Positions 24,856-30,109 of a DNA stretch of 30,955 nt are shown here, piece after piece; within the stretch, counting starts at the first letter, position 1; each line of letters starts with the position of its first letter. A model generated the notes under the pieces. It was not told the DNA's origin and made no database searches. It saw only the letters and a list, made by a program, of their open reading frames with translations. The DNA is from a virus: the IMG/VR virus record IMGVR_UViG_3300043436_001569, positions 1 through 30,955 of that record; one strand, written 5' to 3'. A program made the translations under genes and the position numbers.

Positions 24856-25170
24856 TTAGTTAAAAATATTTTTAAGTTCTTGGGTCAAATTATCACCACA
24901 CATATCCACACAAACCGCTTGGATTACATCATCAGGAAGATTACCAAATACCACATCTTTTCTACCCATAATACTAATAAGAGCGATGAATGATTTTGCG
25001 TCAAGTTTAGATGGGTTTATCAAATCCAACAAACTAATCTTACCAATTTTGGTCTTGAACTTTTCATTACCTGCTACATCAACCCATTCTTTCAAGGTGT
25101 TTGCTTCTGCGATTACATTACCGATGATGATTTCAATTTTCTCTTTGATTTGTTGTTCTTGGTTTTTCAT
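24856..25170 (-). CDS. Hypothetical early protein, 104 aa
   Basis: Begins MKNQEQQIKEKIEIIIGNVI. Helix-rich, with LLDLINPSKLDAKSFIALIS in the middle and a VCVDMCGDNLTQELKNIF end. No family recognised. Its promoter (25206-25236) gives it a leader of about 35 nt, the longest in this block, with an A-rich run before the start. Confidence 0.7.
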   Translation of the reverse strand: MKNQEQQIKEKIEIIIGNVIAEANTLKEWVDVAGNEKFKTKIGKISLLDLINPSKLDAKSFIALISIMGRKDVVFGNLPDDVIQAVCVDMCGDNLTQELKNIFN

Positions 25171-25205
25171 AGTGGTTTATTTTTTTATAGTGTGATTGTG
25201 TCTTA

Positions 25206-25236
25206 CAAAGATACTGATTATTTTGATACTGCCAAA
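25206..25236 (-). promoter_or_regulatory. Bacteroidota-type promoter for the 104-aa gene
   Basis: Minus strand: TTTG (25233-25236), 19-nt spacer, TATCTTTG (25206-25213). Extended -33 box TTTGGCAGTATCAAAA, identical over 16 bases to that at 23439-23470. It overlaps the last codons (Leu-Ala-Val-Ser-Lys-stop) of the 87-aa gene upstream. Confidence 0.9.
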
Positions 25237-25481
25237 TGTTTTTTTACAAAATCCAAAATATTATTCATAATAACTTGGTTGTAATGATGCTCGGTTGAAT
25301 TGTCCCTTGTTTGATTATGTATGTTCTGTGATACATTTTCATCAATACTCCAAAGTTTAGATAATGGTAAAACCTTATATTCCATAGGATAATCAAACGC
25401 CATATTCAACAAAGTTAAAACTTTATCATACTGCGATAATTTATCAAAGTTTTTCGGTAATCCTTTTTGTGTGTTTTTCAT
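25218..25481 (-). CDS. Hypothetical early protein, 87 aa
   Basis: Begins MKNTQKGLPKNFDKLSQYDK. Helical, with NQTRDNSTEHHYNQVIMNNI near the end. No family recognised. Its promoter's -7 box ends 4 nt before the ATG, so the message is probably leaderless. The last codons are the -33 region of the next promoter. Confidence 0.7.
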   Translation of the reverse strand: MKNTQKGLPKNFDKLSQYDKVLTLLNMAFDYPMEYKVLPLSKLWSIDENVSQNIHNQTRDNSTEHHYNQVIMNNILDFVKKHLAVSK

Positions 25482-25485
25482 AATA

Positions 25486-25516
25486 CAAAGATACTAGTTT
25501 AATTGATTTCTACAAA
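25486..25516 (-). promoter_or_regulatory. Bacteroidota-type promoter for the 87-aa gene
   Basis: Minus strand: TTTG (25513-25516), 19-nt spacer, TATCTTTG (25486-25493), then TATT and ATG. The consensus is met, but the extended -33 sequence GCAGTATC is absent here. It overlaps the end of the upstream gene. Confidence 0.8.
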
Positions 25517-25762
25517 ATTATTTTCAACTTTTTTGTATGCCTTACCATCAACTACAACCCAATAGTAAGCATTACCAAATCTCTTACCGAACTTTCGGTT
25601 GTATAATGATACTAATTCGTTGGCTTCTTCAACCAACATTTCTAAAGTAATACCATACATATTTTCGTATCGGTTGATTACCACAGGGTTTTTAGCGTTG
25701 AAGTGTTGGATAATCGCAAATTGTTCGCTCATCTTGTATTTCATTTCTCGTTTAGTATTCAT
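25499..25762 (-). CDS. Hypothetical early protein, 87 aa (MNTKREM...)
   Basis: Begins MNTKREMKYKMSEQFAIIQH, with a helical middle (EMLVEEANELVSLYNRKFG) and a final beta segment (AYYWVVVDGKAYKKVENNFV). I chose ATG at 25762. The frame extends to an ATG at 25801, but those codons are the promoter itself (25767-25798), so the longer form would not be on the transcript. No family recognised. First gene downstream of the terminator that ends the first early operon. Confidence 0.7.
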   Translation of the reverse strand: MNTKREMKYKMSEQFAIIQHFNAKNPVVINRYENMYGITLEMLVEEANELVSLYNRKFGKRFGNAYYWVVVDGKAYKKVENNFVEIN

Positions 25763-25766
25763 ACCA

Positions 25767-25798
25767 CAAAGAAACGGCGAATTATTGAAACTGCCAAA
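25767..25798 (-). promoter_or_regulatory. Promoter for the first gene of the ORFan block
   Basis: Minus strand: TTTG (25795-25798), 20-nt spacer, TTTCTTTG (25767-25774; one mismatch to TAnnTTTG). The ATG follows 4 nt later. Extended -33 box TTTGGCAGTTTC. Confidence 0.75.
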
Positions 25799-25805
25799 CA
25801 TATCA

Positions 25806-25845
25806 CAAAAAAAAAGGAAGGTTTTTTACACCTTCCTTTTTATCT
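25806..25845 (-). terminator. Rho-independent terminator ending first early operon
   Basis: A 9-bp stem (AAAGGAAGG with CCTTCCTTT, plus-strand arms 25813-25821 and 25831-25839) with a 9-nt loop and a long T-run on the minus strand. It lies 33 nt after the terminase-small-subunit-like gene. T/A runs on both sides mean it could work in both directions. Confidence 0.9.
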
Positions 25846-25878
25846 ATCCCCAAGACCAGTTTTTAATAATGGCAGTCA

Positions 25879-26325
25879 TCAAAGAACATCAGGGTCTTCA
25901 GGGGTAGTATCTTGGTAATTTGTCGGTAGTATTACACGGACTTCTATTTTGTCTAAACCAGTATGGTTCAGTTCTATAGATTGCTTGACCTTATATTCGG
26001 GGTGCCTGTGTTTTAAGAAAAACTGAAGTAAGTTTGGGTTTTCTGCTAAAGATTGTTTTAATATTTCTTCTGCCTGTTCTAATTCAATTTGGAAATATTC
26101 TTCAATCTTGGTCTTAAACTCTTCGTCATACTTCTTCCACCTGTAGTAAGAAACATCACTACAACCGCATAGTTTGGTTGCCTGTTTTACCGATTTACCT
26201 TCGGCTAGTTTATTGATAATACAATTCTGCTTTTGGATAGTTGAATGTCTGTTCTTGGCTTCCCTTGAATAGACATAATTACCCTGTCTGCTTTTTGGTT
26301 TATCATTTTGATTTGGCTGTTCCAT
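25879..26325 (-). CDS. terS: Terminase small subunit-like protein
   Basis: A 148-aa protein beginning MEQPNQNDKPKSRQGNYVYS. Residues about 35-65 (IINKLAEGKSVKQATKLCGCSDVSYYRWKKYD) form a helix-turn-helix. The following helix (EEFKTKIEEYFQIELEQAEEIL) and the LLQFFLKHRHPEYK segment are typical of small terminases of the PBSX type, which recognise packaging sites. I use ATG at 26325; an in-frame TTG at 26334 is the alternative. It closes the first early operon and is separated from terL by the ORFan block, whereas the two are normally adjacent. Another DNA-binding role is possible. Confidence 0.7.
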   Translation of the reverse strand: MEQPNQNDKPKSRQGNYVYSREAKNRHSTIQKQNCIINKLAEGKSVKQATKLCGCSDVSYYRWKKYDEEFKTKIEEYFQIELEQAEEILKQSLAENPNLLQFFLKHRHPEYKVKQSIELNHTGLDKIEVRVILPTNYQDTTPEDPDVL

Positions 26326-26485
26326 ACATATCAATTCTTTCTTGTTGGGTAGATGGTCTTACCCCTAATTTTGTAAAAATGAACTCGTCTATTAAACGCA
26401 ATTCACTATTTGCTATATTACCCCAACCACGACTGGCGAGCCTACTTTCTACCTTCTGTAATGGACTTTGCTTACACGAACACAT
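26303..26485 (-). CDS. Small hypothetical protein, 60 aa
   Basis: Begins MCSCKQSPLQKVESRLASRG, with a C-S-C pair at the N-terminus and a helical end (LIDEFIFTKLGVRPSTQQERIDMY). It overlaps the upstream gene by 14 nt and the terminase-small-subunit-like gene by 23 nt, a packing that suggests coupled translation. No family recognised. Overlap on both sides keeps confidence moderate. Confidence 0.6.
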   Translation of the reverse strand: MCSCKQSPLQKVESRLASRGWGNIANSELRLIDEFIFTKLGVRPSTQQERIDMYGTAKSK

Positions 26486-26774
26486 TTCCTTTTTCCTTTC
26501 TTAAATCATCTAATCGTTTATTTGCTTCCCAAAAGATTTCTGTGAAATAATAACACATTTCGTAGTTGTCGTTTTCGGTGTGGTGTTTTATTTGTTCTTC
26601 AATATTCGCTAGTGTGTTATTCAACAACTGCGATGGTAATATATCCGTCATCTGTGCGGTGATGATGATTTGTTGAAACAATACATCAACGCCTGCTTCT
26701 ATTACCTTCTTCCTGTCTTCAATAGGTAGGTTAAACAATTCACCTACTTCAACATCTTCTACATTATCAATCAT
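26472..26774 (-). CDS. Hypothetical protein, 100 aa
   Basis: Begins MIDNVEDVEVGELFNLPIED, acidic and helical throughout (VLFQQIIITAQMTDILPSQL, EMCYYFTEIFWEANKRLDDL). No family recognised and no membrane segment. The start overlaps the stop of the membrane/coiled-coil gene by 4 nt (ATGA). Confidence 0.7.
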   Translation of the reverse strand: MIDNVEDVEVGELFNLPIEDRKKVIEAGVDVLFQQIIITAQMTDILPSQLLNNTLANIEEQIKHHTENDNYEMCYYFTEIFWEANKRLDDLRKEKGNVFV

Positions 26775-27052
26775 AGTGCGTTTCTTTTTAGTTCAGGGTT
26801 CATATCACTTCTAAAAGAATATAACTCCTTTTCCAATTTTTCAATATGGGTTTGGTATTTTTCTAATTGTGATTTTAATTCTTTGACTTCAACCTTCAAG
26901 TCATTTATTGCCATCGTATAAACAGATATTACTTCTTTAACATTTTCAATTTCCAATCTGTTTGCTTCTGCCTTGGTTTTTCTATTACCAACGATGTATC
27001 CTACTATCGTTGAAATAAAACCAATTACAGCGGTCGTTATTACATCATTCAT
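26771..27052 (-). CDS. Small membrane-anchored coiled-coil protein
   Basis: A 93-aa protein. Residues about 5-22 (ITTAVIGFISTIVGYIVG) form one membrane segment, followed by a basic stop (NRKTK) and a long coiled coil (about 28-80). One membrane helix followed by a coiled coil fits an inner spanin or a small accessory lysis or anchor protein. No hydrolase or lipoprotein partner was recognised, so lysis is only one option. It starts 12 nt after the zinc-finger gene with the leader motif ATATTTATAG in the gap. Confidence 0.7.
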   Translation of the reverse strand: MNDVITTAVIGFISTIVGYIVGNRKTKAEANRLEIENVKEVISVYTMAINDLKVEVKELKSQLEKYQTHIEKLEKELYSFRSDMNPELKRNAL

Positions 27053-27064
27053 AATCTATAAATA

Positions 27065-27388
27065 TTAGTTGTCCTTGTTTTTTATTGGTAAATTATGTCG
27101 TTCGTGAAATTGTATCCAAATCGGTATGTTCCCTGATGTATCATAATTCAAGTTATTTAGAATTACTTTTAGTTCCCTATCCATATTTTCCTTTTGTGTT
27201 TGTTGTCCTTTTGATGCTCTACAATTCATACACATCAAACAATTCCCATAAGCGTCTATGTAATCTACACAACCCCTAAACTTTGTTTTAAGGAGCCATC
27301 TATCACAATACCTACATTCATATTCCCATTCCCCGTATTCATCAACACGCTTTCTTCTAATCAGTAAATCATCATCATTTAGTTCCAT
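27065..27388 (-). CDS. Zinc-finger protein, 107 aa
   Basis: Contains C-R-Y-C at about residues 26-29, C at about 40, and CLMCMNC at about 50-56, followed by RASKGQQ. The spacing C-x2-C...C-x2-C suggests a treble-clef or zinc-ribbon fold, as in many small phage DNA-binding and HNH-type proteins. A clear HNH His/Asn set is not visible; H95 (HERHNLP) is the only late candidate. The gene lies 15 nt downstream of a long inverted repeat and next to the replication genes. Confidence 0.65.
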   Translation of the reverse strand: MELNDDDLLIRRKRVDEYGEWEYECRYCDRWLLKTKFRGCVDYIDAYGNCLMCMNCRASKGQQTQKENMDRELKVILNNLNYDTSGNIPIWIQFHERHNLPIKNKDN

Positions 27389-27403
27389 CTTCGTTCAATT
27401 AAA

Positions 27404-27478
27404 AAGGGGGGTTGAATAGTTAGGACAAACGAATAAGAATAGTATATGGGAAACACTATTAGAAAGCAAACCCCCCTT
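27404..27478 (-). repeat. Long inverted repeat with inner hairpin between early genes
   Basis: Perfect 10-bp arms AAGGGGGGTT (27404-27413) and AACCCCCCTT (27469-27478) enclose 55 nt. Inside, AATAGT (27439-27444) and ACTATT (27455-27460) form a second, 6-bp hairpin. On the minus strand the closing arm is followed by TTTAATT, so the whole may act as a terminator or attenuator before the zinc-finger gene, or as a structured RNA or origin element. It fills a 108-bp gap with no ORF. Confidence 0.55.
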
Positions 27479-27496
27479 AAACATAAATATATTCAA

Positions 27497-28201
27497 TTAT
27501 TCAATTATAGTGAATATTGATGATACTAATTCATCAAGTTCTTTATCGGTTGTAAAACCATTATCAATATCATAAATGACTTTACTGACTAAATCCTTCC
27601 TGTCTATTCCCCTTTCGGTGATGACGCTTTCCTTGAAGGTTCTAATACTTTTGTATTTCGCAAAATACCCATCATCACCCAATCCTAATGTAAGTGAAAT
27701 GTTATATTGTAATCTGTTGAACTGAACCATAGTGATTTCATCAAGGGTAGTATTCAAGTCGGTCATCAGTTTATTAAAGTCCTTCTTATTCATAATCAAC
27801 CCATCAGTAAAAACTTTAAGTGCGATGTGTTTGTCGTCTTCAGTTTCCCTAACTAATATGTTATGTGGTGTTTTATAGGTCTTTCCCCACGCCAGTTTGA
27901 CTTTCTTTTCCTTTGTGGGAATATATCCCATAATGGTTTTTATAGCCTCTCCTAACCAGTATTTAATCATATCATTTTGATTATTGGTAATACCGAGCAT
28001 CGTGTGTGTGTATATCGCACTATCATCATCACAATTTTCAAGATACACAAACGCTGCTTCCCATAACCTTTCTTCCGCAGTTAGTAGTTCTTTTGTTTCT
28101 ACCCTATGTAGATTGGTTATGATTGCCAAAGACAATCCTTCAATAAACTCGTCTGTTGAAAACAGATATGGTTTTCCTTCTGGTGAATATTTTTTTTTCA
28201 T
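27497..28201 (-). CDS. Unknown protein directly behind the replication initiator, 234 aa
   Basis: Begins MKKKYSPEGKPYLFSTDEFI. Mixed alpha/beta, acidic; includes WLGEAIKTIMGYIPTKEKKVKLAWGKTYKT-like segments and a helical C-terminus (DKELDELVSSIFTIIE). No Walker A, zinc site or other motif seen. It starts one base after the stop of the O-like initiator, the position held by the helicase loader P in lambda. A loader role is a positional guess only; sequence similarity to P or DnaC is not apparent. Confidence 0.7.
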   Translation of the reverse strand: MKKKYSPEGKPYLFSTDEFIEGLSLAIITNLHRVETKELLTAEERLWEAAFVYLENCDDDSAIYTHTMLGITNNQNDMIKYWLGEAIKTIMGYIPTKEKKVKLAWGKTYKTPHNILVRETEDDKHIALKVFTDGLIMNKKDFNKLMTDLNTTLDEITMVQFNRLQYNISLTLGLGDDGYFAKYKSIRTFKESVITERGIDRKDLVSKVIYDIDNGFTTDKELDELVSSIFTIIE

Positions 28202-28202
28202 A

Positions 28203-28928
28203 TTAGAACTTGTATTTTTTAACTGGTTTGGTTTTATTTTCTTTCAACAAAGTTAGTGAAATATCATCGGTAATCCAAAACTTTTCGTTGAAATATTTAT
28301 TGACTGGTTTGATGAACTTTGGTTCATCTTTATTTCGTTGAAGATAAACAGGTAATATCTTTTCAATCTGTTTCTTTTCGTCATCATTCAAGAACAACCA
28401 AGTATAATCAAACGCTTCCTGTATTCCTTTCTGTTTTGACTTTGGAAATAGTCCAACGATTTTATTAAATCTTAAATCAGTTTCATACGACGCTTGCGTA
28501 TCGTTATTATCTTTATTATCTTCTTTATTATATGTGGAAATATTTTCCTCCCCTAATGGTATTATTTTCCTGTCTGTATGGAAATCTTTTCCACCCTGTA
28601 TGGAAATTATTTCCTCTTGTGTGGAAGTATTTTCCACCCCATCTATATTACAAACTTCAAGGGAAATGTTTTCAATTTCAGGACGATTGTTTAGATAAAT
28701 AAATCTTCTGTCTCTGGTTTGGAATGTATTGATATGACCTAGTGATTTCAATTTAGAAACAGAACTTCTAATTGTTCTATCACTTACTTTAAGTAATTTG
28801 CCAGCATATTCATTACTAAAACAAATTGTTTGTCTAGCATCGTTCAAGGAAATTATCCACGACATCAATAAACATTCAATCGTGGATAAATCTTTATAGG
28901 GTCTATAAACTATAAACACTTCTTTCAT
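28203..28928 (-). CDS. Replication initiator-like protein (lambda O/DnaD-type layout)
   Basis: A 241-aa protein. Residues about 14-75 (ECLLMSWIISLNDARQTICF, then NEYAGKLLKVSDRTIRSSVS, KLKSLGHINTFQTRDRRFIY) form a winged helix-turn-helix like the N-terminal domain of phage replication proteins. Residues about 80-150 are a polar, Asn/Lys/Asp/Glu-rich linker. Residues about 150-225 are helical and end KFIKPVNKYFNEKFW. The linker-coding DNA holds a periodic set of palindromic repeats (28536-28674) next to an A/T-rich stretch, just as lambda ori lies in gene O. It overlaps the upstream regulator by 4 nt (ATGA). Initiator function is inferred from fold, iterons and position. Confidence 0.75.
   Translation of the reverse strand: MKEVFIVYRPYKDLSTIECLLMSWIISLNDARQTICFSNEYAGKLLKVSDRTIRSSVSKLKSLGHINTFQTRDRRFIYLNNRPEIENISLEVCNIDGVENTSTQEEIISIQGGKDFHTDRKIIPLGEENISTYNKEDNKDNNDTQASYETDLRFNKIVGLFPKSKQKGIQEAFDYTWLFLNDDEKKQIEKILPVYLQRNKDEPKFIKPVNKYFNEKFWITDDISLTLLKENKTKPVKKYKF
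28498..28674. other. Probable replication origin: iterons plus A/T-rich stretch
   Basis: Five 13-bp palindromic cores of the type GGAAATATTTTCC start at 28536, 28558, 28580, 28602 and 28623 (spacing 22, 22, 22, 21). R2 (28558, GGTATTATTTTCC) is degenerate, and a sixth, weaker copy lies at 28662. An A/T-rich run of TTATTAT/CTTTATTA units (about 28500-28533) borders the array. The period is not a multiple of three, so repeats are read in different frames and cannot be explained by protein repeats. Layout matches lambda ori inside O. Confidence 0.75.
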
Positions 28929-29110
28929 ATTTCAATATCGCCCCATCTTCCGTTTTTATCCATAGGGTTCTTCAACCCAAGATTGATTTTGGTGATTTGT
29001 GTTCTAGATACTTTGTATTTGTCTGCGATTTGTTGATGGGTATGTTCCCCACCTTCCAACAATACTTTAATTCTACGAACTTGCGTTGCTGATAATTTTG
29101 GTCTTGGCAT
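28925..29110 (-). CDS. Small helix-turn-helix regulator, 61 aa
   Basis: Begins MPRPKLSATQVRRIKVLLEG. The segment HQQIADKYKVSRTQITKINL is a clear helix-turn-helix. The protein is almost only that domain, with a short tail ending GRWGDIEI. It sits at the front of the early operon, downstream of a promoter that has an inverted repeat in its spacer, so autoregulation is plausible. It overlaps the initiator start by 4 nt. It resembles the first 50 residues of the 132-aa protein at 23599-23997. Confidence 0.75.
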   Translation of the reverse strand: MPRPKLSATQVRRIKVLLEGGEHTHQQIADKYKVSRTQITKINLGLKNPMDKNGRWGDIEI

Positions 29111-29112
29111 AA

Positions 29113-29271
29113 TTATTTTTTTAAGTTTTGGTAAAAGTTTATAGATTTTTCAAGGGATAATTCCCTGAACCATTCTTGTTGTTTAACCGATAATAAATCT
29201 TTGTTGGTAAGTTTGTCGTGTAAGGGGCGCTCCGCAACGGGTCGCACTTCCTTCGTGTTATTGTTTCCCAT
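29113..29271 (-). CDS. Small hypothetical protein, 52 aa
   Basis: Begins MGNNNTKEVRPVAERPLHDK, basic, helical second half (LLSVKQQEWFRELSLEKSIN). It is the first gene of the early operon. Its stop lies 2 nt before the next ATG, and the promoter-like sequence at 29275-29307 ends 3 nt before its start. No family recognised. Confidence 0.6.
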   Translation of the reverse strand: MGNNNTKEVRPVAERPLHDKLTNKDLLSVKQQEWFRELSLEKSINFYQNLKK

Positions 29272-29274
29272 ATA

Positions 29275-29307
29275 CAATAAATAGTTCCAAACGGAACAAA
29301 AGTCAAA
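29275..29307 (-). promoter_or_regulatory. Putative early operon promoter with operator-like inverted repeat
   Basis: Minus strand: TTTG (29304-29307), 20-nt spacer, TATTTATTG (29275-29283), an imperfect -7 box. The spacer contains GTTCC-GTTT-GGAAC (plus-strand 29284-29288 and 29293-29297), a perfect 5-bp inverted repeat placed where a repressor would block polymerase. Confidence 0.5.
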
Positions 29308-29328
29308 TGATTAGTAAAAAAAATTAAA

Positions 29329-29523
29329 TTATTTTTGACCCAACTTTCGTTCAGGTTCAGTAAAGGGTTGTCTTAAAGCCTGACGCATTTGGTCTGCGTG
29401 TTCTTTACAGATACTTCTACGAACGGAAATACTATCTACATTATTTACCATATCAGCAGTAGTGGAACAACGGGCTACATAACCCGATATACTTTCACCC
29501 CTATTATACTTCGGTAGATACAC
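29329..29523 (-). CDS. 64-aa protein related to the Cys module of the protease
   Basis: Starts at a GTG (29523); an upstream stop in frame and no earlier ATG leave little choice unless it starts at the internal Met25. Residues 9-45 (GESISGYVARC...RRSIC) match the module in the 713-aa protease (GESESDYVGRC...RLAVC): G-E-S-x-S-x-Y-V-x-R-C, M at +6, R at +16 and C at +20 all agree. The gene lies 25 nt after the connector candidate at the end of the late region. Two Cys may bind metal or form a bridge. Function of the module is not known to me. Confidence 0.65.
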   Translation of the reverse strand: MYLPKYNRGESISGYVARCSTTADMVNNVDSISVRRSICKEHADQMRQALRQPFTEPERKLGQK

Positions 29524-29548
29524 TTTATTTCGTGTTTAAGACACTTTA

Positions 29549-30109
29549 TTAGTAGCAGCACATATTGTTATAGGAAAATCTCCTACGAGCCCCTAAAACA
29601 AGACCACCATTTCTAAACTTATCACGGGGATTTGCTGGTTGTAATCCGTTGGAAAGCATATAAGTATAGTATGGGACATAATCGTTTTGGTTCCAGTATA
29701 ACCAATCATTACATCTTTGACTATAATAAGTTGCTAAATCTTGAAACTCATTTTTCAAGGTTCGCCAAACAGATAAATCAACATTATTACTGAACTCCCC
29801 TTGTTGTGATTGAACGCCCCTGTTTGCGTATTTTGCTAATAGGTTGATTGTTAGATAATTCATCGTCCAATACAACACTACATTCTGTAGGTAATTATCC
29901 AATAAGAACTTGAACCTTTCATTAGCAGGGTCATCAATCGTGTTGGTGATAATCAATTCATTTATCTTATCAAACAATCTATCACCCAATATATCACGAG
30001 CGTTGATGAAGTGAGCCTGTTGTAAGGCAGGTAAGATGTTTCCACTTAAAAGGGAATATTCTACGGGTAAATTATCACGAACATAACTTTCGTCTATCCA
30101 ATATATCAT
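29549..30109 (-). CDS. Head-tail connector (adaptor) candidate
   Basis: A 186-aa protein beginning MIYWIDESYVRDNLPVEYSL. It is helix-rich, with LQQAHFINARDILGDRLFDK and a Tyr/Asn-rich second half (NDWLYWNQNDYVPYYTYMLS). The pattern of I-x-x-A-x-x-x-D-I-L-G-x-x-L at the N-terminus resembles gp6-type connector proteins of Bacteroidota phages that sit under the portal. Its ATG overlaps the portal stop by 4 nt (ATGA), so it is translated with the portal. The C-terminus is Arg/Cys-rich. The call rests mostly on position and general fold. Confidence 0.6.
   Translation of the reverse strand: MIYWIDESYVRDNLPVEYSLLSGNILPALQQAHFINARDILGDRLFDKINELIITNTIDDPANERFKFLLDNYLQNVVLYWTMNYLTINLLAKYANRGVQSQQGEFSNNVDLSVWRTLKNEFQDLATYYSQRCNDWLYWNQNDYVPYYTYMLSNGLQPANPRDKFRNGGLVLGARRRFSYNNMCCY

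Noticed and set aside
25763-25801. N-terminal extension of the 87-aa protein at 25499
   Set aside because: The extra codons are the promoter boxes, so they would not be transcribed from it.
28536-28674. CRISPR array
   Set aside because: Repeats are 13-bp palindromes at 22-bp period inside a coding region, far too short for repeat-spacer units; iterons explain them better.
29520-29550. Direct repeat ACACTTTATT (29520-29529 and 29541-29550)
   Set aside because: Two short A/T-rich copies at a gene junction; too short to call an attachment site, and no integrase is present.
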